DNA of 64,000 nucleotides from the NCBI GenBank assembly GCA_029866205.1, contig JARWZT010000019.1:1-64000 (forward strand). The letters are read 5' to 3'. This document shows, one piece after another, positions 1-10,578 of the stretch (position 1 is its first letter; each line of letters starts with the position of its first letter). The notes below the pieces were generated by a model. It was not told the origin of the DNA. It was given only the letters and a program-made list of their open reading frames with translations, and searched no databases. Source of the stretch: Rhodoferax sp. Lineage in GTDB: Bacteria > Pseudomonadota > Gammaproteobacteria > Burkholderiales > Burkholderiaceae_C. Position numbers and translations under genes: made by a program.

Positions 1-1
1 C

Positions 2-751
2 CTACGCACCGTGCGCGCCGCCATCGGCCAGCACCTCAATGATTGGAAGGCCACGACCGAACTGCAAAGCCTGCGCCGCACGCTCATGCAGCTGGCTTTT
101 GACGCCGACTATTTTCTGGACTTGCACTGCGACTGCGAAGGCGTGCTGCACTTTTATTGCGAAGAACCCTGTTGGCCCCAGCTTGAGGCCTTGTCCTGCT
201 TTTTGGGTAGCCAGGCCACGCTGATTGCAAAAAATTCGGGGGGCGGCCCGATTGACGAATGTTTGTCGGGCGTCTGGTGGCAACTTGCGGCGCAGTTGCG
301 CGCCCAAGGTAACAACGCCCCGCTGCCGCAGGGGTGCTGCAGCACCACCATTGAGTTGCGCGGCGAACTGGACGTTAGCCACGAATTGGCCCGTACCGAT
401 GCCCACGCTATCCAGCACTTTTTGCAGCATATCGGCGTGCTGCATACCGACAACAAGCCACCGGTACCGGCGCCGCGTTGTGCACCGACGCCGCTCGCGG
501 GGTCTGAGACCGTGTACGCGCGTGCCCCCGGAGTCCTGGTGTTTGCGGCGCAGCCTGGCCAGCACCTGCGCGCGGGCGATCTGGTGGCCGAGGTGATCGA
601 CCCGATCGAGAACACGACGCAGCAGGTCGTGGCCGGTGTCGACGGTGTCTTGTACGCCCGCATACGCGATCGCTACGTGACCGCAGGCTGCGAGATAGGC
701 AAGATTGCCGGTGCCACCGCCTTTCGATCCGGCAACCTTTTGGGCGCCTGA
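2..751 (+). CDS. Succinylglutamate desuccinylase/aspartoacylase-family (M14-like) protein, 5' truncated by window edge
   Basis: Frame open from base 2; contains [13 protein letters not shown] and a C-terminal barrel-like segment ([26 protein letters not shown]) typical of the family. Confidence 0.75.
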   Translation, partial: LRTVRAAIGQHLNDWKATTELQSLRRTLMQLAFDADYFLDLHCDCEGVLHFYCEEPCWPQLEALSCFLGSQATLIAKNSGGGPIDECLSGVWWQLAAQLRAQGNNAPLPQGCCSTTIELRGELDVSHELARTDAHAIQHFLQHIGVLHTDNKPPVPAPRCAPTPLAGSETVYARAPGVLVFAAQPGQHLRAGDLVAEVIDPIENTTQQVVAGVDGVLYARIRDRYVTAGCEIGKIAGATAFRSGNLLGA

Positions 752-777
752 AGGGCTCCTGCGCACTTGAAGACACC

Positions 778-1554
778 ATGACGACCCAACCCATCAAACT
801 CCAGGCCCTCGGCATTCACAAGCGCTTTGGCAGCAACGAAGTGCTCAAGGGCGTGTCGCTCACCGCGCGCGCTGGCGATGTGATCAGCATCATTGGGAGC
901 TCAGGCTCGGGCAAAAGCACCTTTTTGCGCTGTATCAATCTGTTGGAAAAACCCCACCAAGGCACAATTTCTGTGGCCGGCGAGGAACTGGTGCTGGTAC
1001 CCGGAAAAAACGGCGAACTCAGCGCCCGGGACCCCAAACAACTCCAGCGTCTGCGTACCAAACTGGCCATGGTGTTTCAGCACTTCAACCTGTGGGCGCA
1101 CCAAACAGTGCTGCAAAACATCATTGAGGCACCCGTGCATGTGCTGGGCGTACCGCGCGACCAGGCGGTGGCTACCGCGCGCAAATACCTGGCACGCGTG
1201 GACTTGGTAGGCATGGAAGACCGCTACCCATCACACCTGAGCGGCGGCCAGCAGCAGCGCGTGGCCATTGCCCGCGCCTTGGCCATGGAACCCGAAGTGA
1301 TGCTGTTTGACGAGCCCACCAGCGCGTTGGACCCCGAACTTGTAGGCGAAGTGCTGCGTGTCATGCGCACCTTGGCTGAGGAAGGCCGCACCATGGTGGT
1401 GGTGACCCATGAGATGGGATTTGCCCGCGAGGTGGCCAACCACCTGATCTTCTTGCACAAGGGCCTGATTGAGGAAGAAGGCAACCCCGCCGAGGTGCTG
1501 GCCCGCCCCAAGAGCGAGCGACTGGGGCAGTTTTTGGCTGGGAGTTTGAAGTAA
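778..1554 (+). CDS. Polar amino-acid ABC transporter ATP-binding protein (HisP/ArtP-like)
   Basis: Walker [10 protein letters not shown], signature LSGGQQQR, Walker [15 protein letters not shown], switch His VVTHEMGFA. Confidence 0.93.
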   Translation: MTTQPIKLQALGIHKRFGSNEVLKGVSLTARAGDVISIIGSSGSGKSTFLRCINLLEKPHQGTISVAGEELVLVPGKNGELSARDPKQLQRLRTKLAMVFQHFNLWAHQTVLQNIIEAPVHVLGVPRDQAVATARKYLARVDLVGMEDRYPSHLSGGQQQRVAIARALAMEPEVMLFDEPTSALDPELVGEVLRVMRTLAEEGRTMVVVTHEMGFAREVANHLIFLHKGLIEEEGNPAEVLARPKSERLGQFLAGSLK

Positions 1555-1564
1555 GGCCGGCGCG

Positions 1565-1580
1565 TGGGCGCTGGCGCCCA
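1565..1580. terminator. Possible hairpin between convergent genes
   Basis: TGGGCGC-TG-GCGCCCA perfect inverted repeat; no clear T-run on the + strand. Confidence 0.3.
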
Positions 1581-1596
1581 AGAATAAAAGCTTGCC

Positions 1597-1941
1597 CTAC
1601 GTTAACTCATCCAACAGCGTCTGTACGGCGATTCGTAGTTGCGGCAGTGCCGTTTGGGTGATGTTCCAAACCGTGGAGACGTTGACCGTAGCGTAGCCGT
1701 GGATGAGCTGGTTGCGAAAAGCGACGATTTGCGCAAGGTCTGGAATGCGGGCGGCGAGGCTCGCATCCAGCCTGGTCAATTGGTTAAGGGACTCGCCAAT
1801 AATTTCAAACTTGCGTTCCACCGCAGACTGCGCCATTTCATTGGCCAGATATGTGGCAGCGTCCAAACCACGGGTGAACGACTCGATGGCCAAAGCTGCC
1901 TCTCTTGCGTCCCACAAAAAAGCACGCGGGTCACGCTGCAT
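1597..1941 (-). CDS. HepT-like (DUF86) ribonuclease toxin
   Basis: RX4HXY motif present as RNQLIHGY; small helical protein beginning MQRDPRAFLWD; overlaps the upstream nucleotidyltransferase gene. Confidence 0.85.
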   Translation of the reverse strand: MQRDPRAFLWDAREAALAIESFTRGLDAATYLANEMAQSAVERKFEIIGESLNQLTRLDASLAARIPDLAQIVAFRNQLIHGYATVNVSTVWNITQTALPQLRIAVQTLLDELT

Positions 1942-2239
1942 AGATGGCTTCGCGGTTGCGATTGATGCTGGCGAGTAAGAATGGGTTGCGGATTGCGCCG
2001 GGTTCGACCAAGTCAACGCCCCGTCCAAGCAAGGCCTCGAACGCGTGTTTCGCACCGAAAAAATCGTTCAGGCCAACTGGCGTTTGTGGTGAGAACTCCA
2101 CCAAAAAGTCTACGTCACTGCTCTCTGGCTTGAAATCCGCCGCCCGAGCCGCTGAGCCAAATACTTCCAATCGGCAAATGTGGTGGCGTTGGCAAATTTC
2201 AGATATGCCAGTACGGTGCTGAGCAATGGCGGGGTGCAT
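1931..2239 (-). CDS. MntA-like minimal nucleotidyltransferase antitoxin
   Basis: Nucleotidyltransferase motif FGSAARAADFKPESSDVDFLVEF; start paired with the downstream HepT-like gene. Confidence 0.85.
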   Translation of the reverse strand: MHPAIAQHRTGISEICQRHHICRLEVFGSAARAADFKPESSDVDFLVEFSPQTPVGLNDFFGAKHAFEALLGRGVDLVEPGAIRNPFLLASINRNREAIYAA

Positions 2240-2289
2240 TGACCGATTTTAGTGGGTGTCGCCTTCTGACCTATGGCTGCACAAAAGCC

Positions 2290-3453
2290 CTACTTCCCCC
2301 CCAGACCCATGGAGCGCGAAATCACCTCTTTCATGATTTCGTTGGTGCCGCCGTAAATGCGCTGGACGCGGGCGTCGGCGTAGGCGCGGGTGATGGGGTA
2401 CTCCCACATATAACCGTAGCCACCGAAAAGCTGCACGCATTCGTCCATCACCTTACATTGCAGGTCCGAGCACCAGTACTTGGCCATGCTGGCGGTGGCG
2501 GTGTCAAGTTGGTCGTGCATCAGCAGCTCGGTGCACTTGTCCACAAACACGCGCGCCACTTGCACCTCGGTTTGCAGCTCGGCCAAGGTGTAGCGGGTGT
2601 TCTGGAACGTGGCAACGGCCTGCCCAAATACCTTGCGTTCTTTGACGTAGTCCAGGGTCCAGCCAATAGCAGCTTGCGCAGCCGCCACTGCGCCAATGGC
2701 AATTTGCAGTCGCTCCCAGGGAAGTTGCTCCATCAGACAAATAAAGCCCCGGTTTTCCAGTGCGGCACCGCCGAGCAGGTTCTCAGCGGGTACGCGTACG
2801 TCGTCGAAAAAAAGTTCGGAGGTATCTTGCGCCTTCAAGCCCAACTTGTTGAGGCGCTTGCCCACAGAAAAACCGGGCATACCGCGCTCCACCAACATCA
2901 AGCTGGTGCCTTTGGCCCCGGCTGCCGGGTTGGTTTTGGCCACCACGATCACCAGGTCGGCGTGCCAGCCGTTAGTGATAAATGTTTTGCTGCCTTTGAG
3001 CATGTAGCTGCCGTCTGGCTGCAGCGTAGCCGTGGTTTTAATGCCCTGCAGGTCGGAGCCTGCCGCGGGCTCGCTCATGGCGATGGCGCCAATCAATTCT
3101 CCACGGGCCAAGCGCGGCAGGTAGCGGGCTTTTTGTTCGGGTGTGCCGTAGTGGGCAAGATAGGGCGCCACGATTTCACTGTGCAGGCTGTAACCAATGC
3201 CCGTAAAACCGGCGCGGCCGAGCTCCTCCATTTGCACGATCGAATAAAGTTTGTCCGCCCCGGCACCGCCAAACTCTTCGGGCATGGTCATGCACAAAAA
3301 ACCGTTTTCGCCGGCCTTGTTCCACACCGCACGGTCGACGTAGCCCTGTTCTTCCCACTGGGCATGAAAGGGGGCGATTTCCTTGTCCATAAAACGTCGA
3401 AAGCTATCGCGAAATGCCTCGTGTTCGGCGGAAAAAAGGATTCTTTCAATCAT
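2290..3453 (-). CDS. Acyl-CoA dehydrogenase
   Basis: MSEPAAGSDLQGIKTTA, YGGYGYMWEYPITRAYADARVQRIYGGTNEIMKEVI; start at MIERILFS. Confidence 0.93.
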   Translation of the reverse strand: MIERILFSAEHEAFRDSFRRFMDKEIAPFHAQWEEQGYVDRAVWNKAGENGFLCMTMPEEFGGAGADKLYSIVQMEELGRAGFTGIGYSLHSEIVAPYLAHYGTPEQKARYLPRLARGELIGAIAMSEPAAGSDLQGIKTTATLQPDGSYMLKGSKTFITNGWHADLVIVVAKTNPAAGAKGTSLMLVERGMPGFSVGKRLNKLGLKAQDTSELFFDDVRVPAENLLGGAALENRGFICLMEQLPWERLQIAIGAVAAAQAAIGWTLDYVKERKVFGQAVATFQNTRYTLAELQTEVQVARVFVDKCTELLMHDQLDTATASMAKYWCSDLQCKVMDECVQLFGGYGYMWEYPITRAYADARVQRIYGGTNEIMKEVISRSMGLGGK

Positions 3454-3616
3454 GGGGACTCTCACAGGTTGTCGGACGGGAGACAAGCGCACTATTTTCG
3501 CAAAGCGCTTGCTTGGTAAAAAACAATATACTGTATTCGCAGCGGCAGTCAAGCCCGGGCGTACGCAAAAAGACTGCCTTTTTTGACGCCTCCCAGACCA
3601 CTCACCGGAGAACCCT

Positions 3617-4822
3617 ATGACCGAAGCCTATGTGTTTGATGCCTTGCGAACGCCGCGCGGCAAGGGAAAAAAAGACGGCAACCTGTACGAGGTTAAACCG
3701 ATCAATTTGCTGGCCGGTCTGCTCACCGACCTGCAGCACCGCCACCAATTCGACACCTCCCAAGTGGACGATGTGGTGATGGGTGTGGTCTCGCCCGTGG
3801 GTGAACAGGGCAGCGTGATCCCTAAGGTGGCGGCGTTAAAGGCGGGCTGGGATTTCCGCTGCGCTGGGGTTCAGATCAACCGCTTTTGCGCCTCCGGTCT
3901 GGAAGCCGTAAATATGGCGGCGCAAAAAGTGCGCTCGGGTTGGGAAGACCTGGTGGTGGCCGGGGGGCTGGAGAGCATGAGCCGTGTGCCCATCGGTTCC
4001 GATGGCGGCGCGTGGGCCCAAGACCCGGAGACCAATCTGCAAACCGCCTTTGTGCCGCAGGGCATCGGGGCCGACCTCATCGCCACGCTGGAGGGTTTTA
4101 GCCGCCATGACGTCGACGCCTTTGCGCTGGAATCCCAGCGCCGCGCCACCCACGCCCAAGCCCAGGGTTACTTTGACGCGTCGGTGATGCCGGTGCGCGA
4201 TGCGCTGGGCAACATGATTTTGGAGCGTGACGAATTTATCAAGCCCAACACCACGCTGGAAGGCCTGGCCGGGCTCAAACCGGCATTCGAGCAGCTCGGC
4301 GCCATGGGCTTTGACCAGGTGGCACTCACCCGCTACCCGCAGGTTGAGCGCATTCTCCATGTGCACCACGCAGGCAACTCCTCGGGCATTGTGGATGGCG
4401 CTGCGGCCGTGTTGATCGGTTCGGAGTCGGCCGCCAAGACCCACGGCCTCACGCCCCGCGCCCGCATCGTGGCTACCGCGCTGAGTGGCGCTGACCCCAC
4501 CATCATGCTGACCGGTCCCATGCCAGCAGCGCGCAAAGCCTTGGCGAAAGCCGGTTTGCGTATCGACCAAATTGACCTGTTTGAGGTGAACGAAGCCTTT
4601 GCCGCAGTGGTGATGCGCTTCATGAAAGAAATGCAGGTGCCCCATGACAAGGTCAACGTCAACGGCGGCGCGATTGCCATGGGCCACCCGCTGGGTGCGA
4701 CCGGCGCCATGATTTTGGGAACCCTGATCGACGAACTTCACCGCCGAGGCCTGCGTTACGGTCTGGCCACGCTGTGCGTGGGGGGCGGTATGGGCATTGC
4801 AACCATTGTGGAAAGAGTGTGA
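3617..4822 (+). CDS. Acetyl-CoA C-acetyltransferase (thiolase)
   Basis: [14 protein letters not shown] active-site Cys, [28 protein letters not shown]. Confidence 0.94.
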   Translation: MTEAYVFDALRTPRGKGKKDGNLYEVKPINLLAGLLTDLQHRHQFDTSQVDDVVMGVVSPVGEQGSVIPKVAALKAGWDFRCAGVQINRFCASGLEAVNMAAQKVRSGWEDLVVAGGLESMSRVPIGSDGGAWAQDPETNLQTAFVPQGIGADLIATLEGFSRHDVDAFALESQRRATHAQAQGYFDASVMPVRDALGNMILERDEFIKPNTTLEGLAGLKPAFEQLGAMGFDQVALTRYPQVERILHVHHAGNSSGIVDGAAAVLIGSESAAKTHGLTPRARIVATALSGADPTIMLTGPMPAARKALAKAGLRIDQIDLFEVNEAFAAVVMRFMKEMQVPHDKVNVNGGAIAMGHPLGATGAMILGTLIDELHRRGLRYGLATLCVGGGMGIATIVERV

Positions 4823-4824
4823 CC

Positions 4825-6984
4825 ATGAAAACCATCCAATACGAACTCCAAGACGGCATCGCCACGGTTACCTTTGATGAGCCCGGTTCGCCGGTCAACA
4901 CCATGTGCGCGCAGTGGAAGGACGACATGCACGCACTCACCGCACAGGTGCTGCAGGACAAAGAGGCGATTCGCGGGATTTTGCTGACCTCGGCCAAATC
5001 GACTTTTTTTGCGGGGGCCGACCTCAAGGCCACCATGCGTATCCGCCCTGCGGACGCCACCACGGTATTTGCCGAGATTGAGCAAATCAAGGGCGACTTC
5101 CGCACCCTCGAGACCCTGGGCAAGCCCGTAGTCAGCCTCTTGGGAGGCACGGCCCTGGGCGGCGGTTGGGAGGTGGCCTTGATTGGACACCACCGCATTG
5201 CCATTGATGACCGCAAAATCCAGTTTGGCCTGCCCGAGGTGACCTTGGGCCTGCTGCCGGGCGCCAGTGGCGTCACCAAAATGACCCGCCACTTGGGCTT
5301 GCTGGGCGCACAACCCTATTTGGTCGAAGGCAAGACCTTCAATCCGGCACAGGCCAAAGAACTGGGTCTGGTCCATGCACTGGTCGCGCCGGGGGAAGGC
5401 GCCCACGCCGAGATGCGGGCGCAGGGCCTGGCCTGGATTGCCGCCCACCCCAGTGCCCAGCATCCGTGGGAGGCCAAAGACTACAAAGTGCCGGGAGGAT
5501 TGCCGTCCAGCCCTAAAGTTGCGGGCATGTTGTCCGTTGCACCGGCCATGCTGGCCAAGCAAACGCGCGGTAACTTTCCGGCACCTGAGGCAATTTTGGC
5601 GTGCATGGTCGAAGGCTTGCAGGTTGACTTACCGACTGCGCTGCGTATTGAAACCCGCCACTTGGCCAAGCTGATGACGGGTGTCAACGCGCGCTCGATG
5701 ATCAACACGTTCTTCTTCAACATGAACGCCATCCGGAGCGGCCAGTCGCGTCCCGGCACAGCGCCGCGCTTCAAACCAAGCAAGGTGGGGCTGCTCGGTG
5801 CCGGCATGATGGGCGCAGGCATTGCCTACGTGCAAGCCAGCAAAGGCATCACTTCTGTGCTGAAAGACGTGAGTCAGGACAAGGCCGACGCAGGCAAAGC
5901 CTACAGCGCCAAGATCAGCCAGGGTCTGGTGGACAAGGGCCGCATGGCACCTGAAGCTCAGGAGAAACTGCTGGCGCTGATTCACCCTACCGCCAACTTG
6001 CAAGACCTCCAAGACTGCGACCTGATCATCGAGGCCGTGTTTGAGAATCGCGAACTCAAGGCCCGTGTGACCCAAGAGGCCGAGCCGCTGCTGAAAACCG
6101 GCGGTTTTTTTGCGTCCAACACCTCCACGTTGCCCATTAGCGGCTTGGCAAAGGCGTCCACCGCGCCAGACAAATTTGTGGGGATCCACTTTTTTAGCCC
6201 CGTGGACAAAATGAAACTGGTGGAGATCATCCGGGGCCAGGCCACCGACGACGAAACGGTAGCGCGCGCTTTTGATTACGTACAGGCCATTGGCAAGATT
6301 CCGATTGTGGTGAATGACTCGCGCGGCTTTTTTACCAGCCGGGTGTTTGGCACTTTTGTGATGGAGGGTGCTGCCATGCTGGGTGAAGGCATACCGGCGG
6401 CGGCCATCGAGAACGCGGGCATGCAATGCGGCATGCCTGTGGGCCCTTTGGCGGTGCTTGATGAGACCGCACTCACCTTGAGCGTACGCGTGATGGACCA
6501 GACCGTGGCTGACTTTGCGGCTGAAGGGGAAACCTATGTCCCCACGCCCGGCGAAGCCCTGGTGGCGGAGATGGTGCGCCAGCACCACCGGCCAGGACGC
6601 GCTGGCGGGGGCGGGTTTTACGATTACCCCACCGAAAAGGGTGCCAAAAAGCAGCTCTGGCCCCAGCTCAAAGTCCTGTATGAAAAGCCGGATGTGGCCT
6701 GGACCCTCACCGCTCTGAAAGACCGGCTGCTCTACCGCCAAGCCGTCGAGACGGCACGCTGCCTCAATGAAAACGTACTCACCTCGGTGCACGACGCCAA
6801 TATCGGCTCGATTTTTGGCATCGGATTTCCCGCCTGGACCGGCGGTGCGCTGCAGTTCATTTATGGCATGGGCGTCGACGCCTTTGAGACACGGTGCGCT
6901 GAGCTTGCCAGCCACTATGGCGCAGGGTTTGACCTTTCTGAGTCGGTCAAAGCCACCCTCCGGAAGTTCGAACCGGTGTACTGA
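4825..6984 (+). CDS. 3-hydroxyacyl-CoA dehydrogenase/enoyl-CoA hydratase multifunctional protein (FadB/FadJ-like)
   Basis: N-terminal crotonase fold (LLGGTALGGGWEVAL), then VGLLGAGMMGAGIAYVQA NAD-binding domain and HFFSPVDKMKLVEII. Confidence 0.94.
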   Translation: MKTIQYELQDGIATVTFDEPGSPVNTMCAQWKDDMHALTAQVLQDKEAIRGILLTSAKSTFFAGADLKATMRIRPADATTVFAEIEQIKGDFRTLETLGKPVVSLLGGTALGGGWEVALIGHHRIAIDDRKIQFGLPEVTLGLLPGASGVTKMTRHLGLLGAQPYLVEGKTFNPAQAKELGLVHALVAPGEGAHAEMRAQGLAWIAAHPSAQHPWEAKDYKVPGGLPSSPKVAGMLSVAPAMLAKQTRGNFPAPEAILACMVEGLQVDLPTALRIETRHLAKLMTGVNARSMINTFFFNMNAIRSGQSRPGTAPRFKPSKVGLLGAGMMGAGIAYVQASKGITSVLKDVSQDKADAGKAYSAKISQGLVDKGRMAPEAQEKLLALIHPTANLQDLQDCDLIIEAVFENRELKARVTQEAEPLLKTGGFFASNTSTLPISGLAKASTAPDKFVGIHFFSPVDKMKLVEIIRGQATDDETVARAFDYVQAIGKIPIVVNDSRGFFTSRVFGTFVMEGAAMLGEGIPAAAIENAGMQCGMPVGPLAVLDETALTLSVRVMDQTVADFAAEGETYVPTPGEALVAEMVRQHHRPGRAGGGGFYDYPTEKGAKKQLWPQLKVLYEKPDVAWTLTALKDRLLYRQAVETARCLNENVLTSVHDANIGSIFGIGFPAWTGGALQFIYGMGVDAFETRCAELASHYGAGFDLSESVKATLRKFEPVY

Positions 6985-7088
6985 TCCCAGCCATCCAGCG
7001 CGCATCGGCATCGCCACCCGGGGCAGACCCGATCATTCCATACACACGTGTATGCGACAATGGTTTTTAGAATTTTGAGGGGTGACCC

Positions 7089-8177
7089 ATGCGACTGCTG
7101 AAGAAAAGTCTGGTTTGGTTGGTGGTTCTTGTGCTGCTGCTGGCGGCAGCCGTCTGGATATTCCAGAAACAGGTCGGCACCGCCCTGCTGCAACGGGTTG
7201 CCCAGGCCAACGTGGGTCGCAACATCATTCCCAGCCTTCCCGATGGGTTGCATGTGGCCTTGTGCGGTACGGGATCCCCCTTTCCTGACCCGACACGGGC
7301 CGGCCCCTGTACCGCCGTCATCGCGGGAAACCGCCTTTTCGTGGTGGACGCGGGTGAAGGCTCGGCACGCAACATGGGCTATATGGGACTGCCACTGGGC
7401 AAGGTGGAAGCCTTGCTGTTGACCCATTTCCACTCTGATCACATTGATGGTTTGGGCCCATTCATGCTGCAGCACTGGGGCATGGCGACCGCCACGGAGC
7501 CGCTCACGGTCTATGGACCCACCGGCGTGGACAAAGTCGTGGATGGCTTCCGGGCGGCGTATGTTTTGGACTACGGCTACCGCGTGTCGCACCACAGCGA
7601 AAAAATCATGCCCTCGGGCGGCAGTGGCGGCAAAGGCCGTCCCTTTGCACTGCCCGTTGCAGGCCAAGGCGACACCGTCGTGGTGCTGGAGAACCAGGGC
7701 CTGAAGATCACCGCCTTTCGGGTCGACCATGCACCCATCGAGCCCGCCGTGGGCTACCGGTTTGACTACAAGGGTCGCTCGGTGGTCATCACCGGCGACA
7801 CCAAGTCCACGCCCTCGGTGGCAGCCGTCGCCCAAGGCGCAGACATCTTGGTGCATGAAGCGCTGCAACCCACCTTGGTCAACATCTTGGGGGCGGAGTT
7901 TCAATCCAAAAATATGGGCAACCTCGCCCACGTGATGCGTGACATCTTGAACTACCACACGACCCCGGAAGAAGCCGCCGCACAGGCCCAAGTCGCACAG
8001 GTCAAACACTTGGTTTACAACCACATCGTGCCCCCGCTGCCCGTCAAATTCGCCTACCCAGCCTTTGTGGGCGACGCAGCCAAATTCTTTGGCGGGCCGA
8101 TCACCGTGGGCGAGGACGGTATGCTGTTTACCCTACCGGCCAACACCACGGCAATCGAAAAAAAGCGCCTGATGTAG
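7089..8177 (+). CDS. MBL-fold metallo-hydrolase (RNase Z/arylsulfatase-like)
   Basis: HFHSDHIDGL metal motif; N-terminal hydrophobic anchor. Confidence 0.88.
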   Translation: MRLLKKSLVWLVVLVLLLAAAVWIFQKQVGTALLQRVAQANVGRNIIPSLPDGLHVALCGTGSPFPDPTRAGPCTAVIAGNRLFVVDAGEGSARNMGYMGLPLGKVEALLLTHFHSDHIDGLGPFMLQHWGMATATEPLTVYGPTGVDKVVDGFRAAYVLDYGYRVSHHSEKIMPSGGSGGKGRPFALPVAGQGDTVVVLENQGLKITAFRVDHAPIEPAVGYRFDYKGRSVVITGDTKSTPSVAAVAQGADILVHEALQPTLVNILGAEFQSKNMGNLAHVMRDILNYHTTPEEAAAQAQVAQVKHLVYNHIVPPLPVKFAYPAFVGDAAKFFGGPITVGEDGMLFTLPANTTAIEKKRLM

Positions 8178-8220
8178 GCTGACACACCCGGACCCTATCC
8201 CCAATCCACTGAAACCGCCC

Positions 8221-8505
8221 ATGCTCAATACCCTGTTCAAAGCCCTGCTCGTCGGCACCTACCTGCTGGCACTGGCAAGCTTGTTTGTTGCGCTTCCCAT
8301 GGGTGCCACGCCTGTGGTGCAAAACCTTGCTTTGGCCTTGCTCGCGGTGCATGTGCTTGAGTGTCTTCTGACCTTCAAATACATCAAGAGCTATCCAGGT
8401 CCACTGTGGTTAAGCCTGGTGTTGGCCCTGCTGTTTGGCTTGTTGCACTGGATGCCGCTGGCCAAGGCAGCCCAGAAAGCGAGCGCAGACCCCAAAACAC
8501 CATGA
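8221..8505 (+). CDS. DUF1145-like small membrane protein
   Basis: About 94 aa, three hydrophobic segments, resembles YhhL/DUF1145. Confidence 0.6.
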   Translation: MLNTLFKALLVGTYLLALASLFVALPMGATPVVQNLALALLAVHVLECLLTFKYIKSYPGPLWLSLVLALLFGLLHWMPLAKAAQKASADPKTP

Positions 8506-9116
8506 ACGCCAACACACACCGGAGCACGCGCGCCCAGCGAATCGGCATTGCCGTTTTGCTGTACCTGGGGGCTGTGGCGCTGGGGGTGGGTTCGGCCTGG
8601 TGGGTACTGAAAAAGTCGCCCTGGCTTAATCCGTCGGTCGAGGTGGGTGCGTGGCGCACCAATCTGCAGGCAGGCAGCCAAGATGCGGGCCTGTACACCC
8701 GTGCCACGATCGCTGTCAACGCACTGTTGGCACTAGGGCGCGACGAGACCATGTACTTTGTCGCCACGCGCGATGACGCTGGACATGCGTTGCGATCGCA
8801 ATGCAACTACCGCATCACCGGCGTGCCTCCGCAGGCGCGTTGGTGGAGCATTACCGCCTATGCGGAAGACCTGTTTTTGTTTGATGCGCCCAACGGCCAC
8901 TACAGCCTCAATGGCAGTACCGCCGCCCTTGATGCCGCAGGCGCTTTTTCGCTGAGTACCGGACCGACCGAACAGCCCGGCATGCACTGGCTGCCCACGC
9001 CGGGCCAGCGCGGCCTGGTCCTGACGCTGCGCCTCTACAACCCGGCGCCCGCCGTGCAAGCGGCACCGCAGTCGCTGGTGGCACCCGCCGTTCAAAAGAT
9101 CGGGGATTGCCCATGA
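8502..9116 (+). CDS. DUF1214-domain protein, membrane anchored
   Basis: ETMYFVA...WWSITAYAEDLFLFD...HYSLNGS pattern; ATGA overlap with upstream stop. Confidence 0.75.
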   Translation: MNANTHRSTRAQRIGIAVLLYLGAVALGVGSAWWVLKKSPWLNPSVEVGAWRTNLQAGSQDAGLYTRATIAVNALLALGRDETMYFVATRDDAGHALRSQCNYRITGVPPQARWWSITAYAEDLFLFDAPNGHYSLNGSTAALDAAGAFSLSTGPTEQPGMHWLPTPGQRGLVLTLRLYNPAPAVQAAPQSLVAPAVQKIGDCP

Positions 9117-9676
9117 AAAACTTCAGCGAGCACCAGCGCCTGTGGGCTTATCGTCTGCTCACCCTAGGCGTGACCGCCTTGTTGGCGCATTTGCTTGCGG
9201 TATGGGCAGCGCCTCGGGTGATCATGCAGGTGCTGATGCACGGGCCGGCGGCACAGAAAATGAACATGCACAACCAGGCGGCTTTTCCAGACCCGGTGAC
9301 CGCCAAGTCGCGCTCGGTGGTGATGCCCAGCCCGGACATGCTGTACTCGGTTTGCGCCTACGACCTCCGCGACGGGCCAGTGCGCGTGCATGCGGCCCCG
9401 GCATTGCCCAACTATTGGTCGGTGGCGCTGTATGCGGCCAACAGTGACAACTTCTTTGTGCGCAATGACCGCCAGGCGCAGGGGCGTGCCGTAGACCTGT
9501 GGTTGGTGCCACCGGGTGGTGATCCGCAGCAAAAGCCGCCTCCAGCGGACGTCGAAGTGGTGGTGAGCCCCAGCCGCACCGGCTTTTTGTTGATGCGGGT
9601 CCTTACCAGCGATTACCAGGCCGAGAAAGCCGTGGTCGAACCTGCGCGTCGCACGCTGCAGTGCAGCCAGGCATAA
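9113..9676 (+). CDS. DUF1254-domain protein, membrane anchored
   Basis: SPDMLYSVCAYDLRDGPVRVHAAPALPNYWSVALYA; ATGA overlap with upstream gene. Confidence 0.75.
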   Translation: MKNFSEHQRLWAYRLLTLGVTALLAHLLAVWAAPRVIMQVLMHGPAAQKMNMHNQAAFPDPVTAKSRSVVMPSPDMLYSVCAYDLRDGPVRVHAAPALPNYWSVALYAANSDNFFVRNDRQAQGRAVDLWLVPPGGDPQQKPPPADVEVVVSPSRTGFLLMRVLTSDYQAEKAVVEPARRTLQCSQA

Positions 9677-9684
9677 GTCACGCC

Positions 9685-10578
9685 ATGCTCGCCCGCATGC
9701 TGCGCAAGGTCTTGCTTTATCAGGCCACATTTTTAGCGCTGATTTCGGCGGCGGTGGTCTGGCTTGCGGATTGGCCGGCAATCGTCGGGCTGGTGATTTT
9801 TGCGCTGCTCCCCTTTTTGTTGGTTTTGGTGTGGATGCTGAAGATCACGGTTCACGCCTGCCAGGGCGCATCCTCCTGGGGCAGCATTCTGCGGGCGAGT
9901 TGGGGCGAAGCGTTCTGGGCTTACCGTTTTTTTGTGACCCGCCTGCCCTGGGCCTTGCGTCCACCGGTGTTGCAACCCGCCCAATCACCGCAGGCCCGCA
10001 TTGGCGTCGTGCTGGTGCACGGCTTTGTCTGCAACCACCGGGTGTGGGACGACCTTGCACCCTACCTGCGTGCGCATGGCCACGCGGTGTTCGCCGTCGA
10101 CCTGGAGCCGGTATACGCCTCCATTGACCACTATGCCGCCACGATTGAGCGGGCGGTACAGGCCCTCTGCGAGCACACCGGACAAGCCCAGGTGGCGTTG
10201 GTCGGCCACAGCATGGGAGGCCTTGCGATTCGGGCCTGGATGCGCACCTACGGCACGAAGCGCGCCGCCCTGGCCGTGACCCTGGGCACACCGCACCAGG
10301 GCACCCAGGTGTCGCCCCAGGCACGGGCAAGCAATGGCAAACAGATGGTTTGGCAGAGCGAATGGCTGGCAGCTCTGGCAGCGTCCGAAGGGCCTGCCAC
10401 GCGTCGCCTGTTTCGCATTGCCATCACCCCCCAAGACGCGATCGTATTTCCGCAACGTGAACAGGTGTTGCCAGACAGCGTCGCTCAGGTGTTTGACGGT
10501 TTAGGCCACGTGCAGTTGTGCAGTGACGCCCAGGTTATGCGCTGGGTGGCCGGCCAGCTGGCCAGCGCCCGGGCATGA
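9685..10578 (+). CDS. Alpha/beta hydrolase / triacylglycerol lipase-like, membrane anchored
   Basis: VLVHGFVCNHRVW oxyanion region, GHSMGG nucleophile elbow. Confidence 0.85.
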   Translation: MLARMLRKVLLYQATFLALISAAVVWLADWPAIVGLVIFALLPFLLVLVWMLKITVHACQGASSWGSILRASWGEAFWAYRFFVTRLPWALRPPVLQPAQSPQARIGVVLVHGFVCNHRVWDDLAPYLRAHGHAVFAVDLEPVYASIDHYAATIERAVQALCEHTGQAQVALVGHSMGGLAIRAWMRTYGTKRAALAVTLGTPHQGTQVSPQARASNGKQMVWQSEWLAALAASEGPATRRLFRIAITPQDAIVFPQREQVLPDSVAQVFDGLGHVQLCSDAQVMRWVAGQLASARA

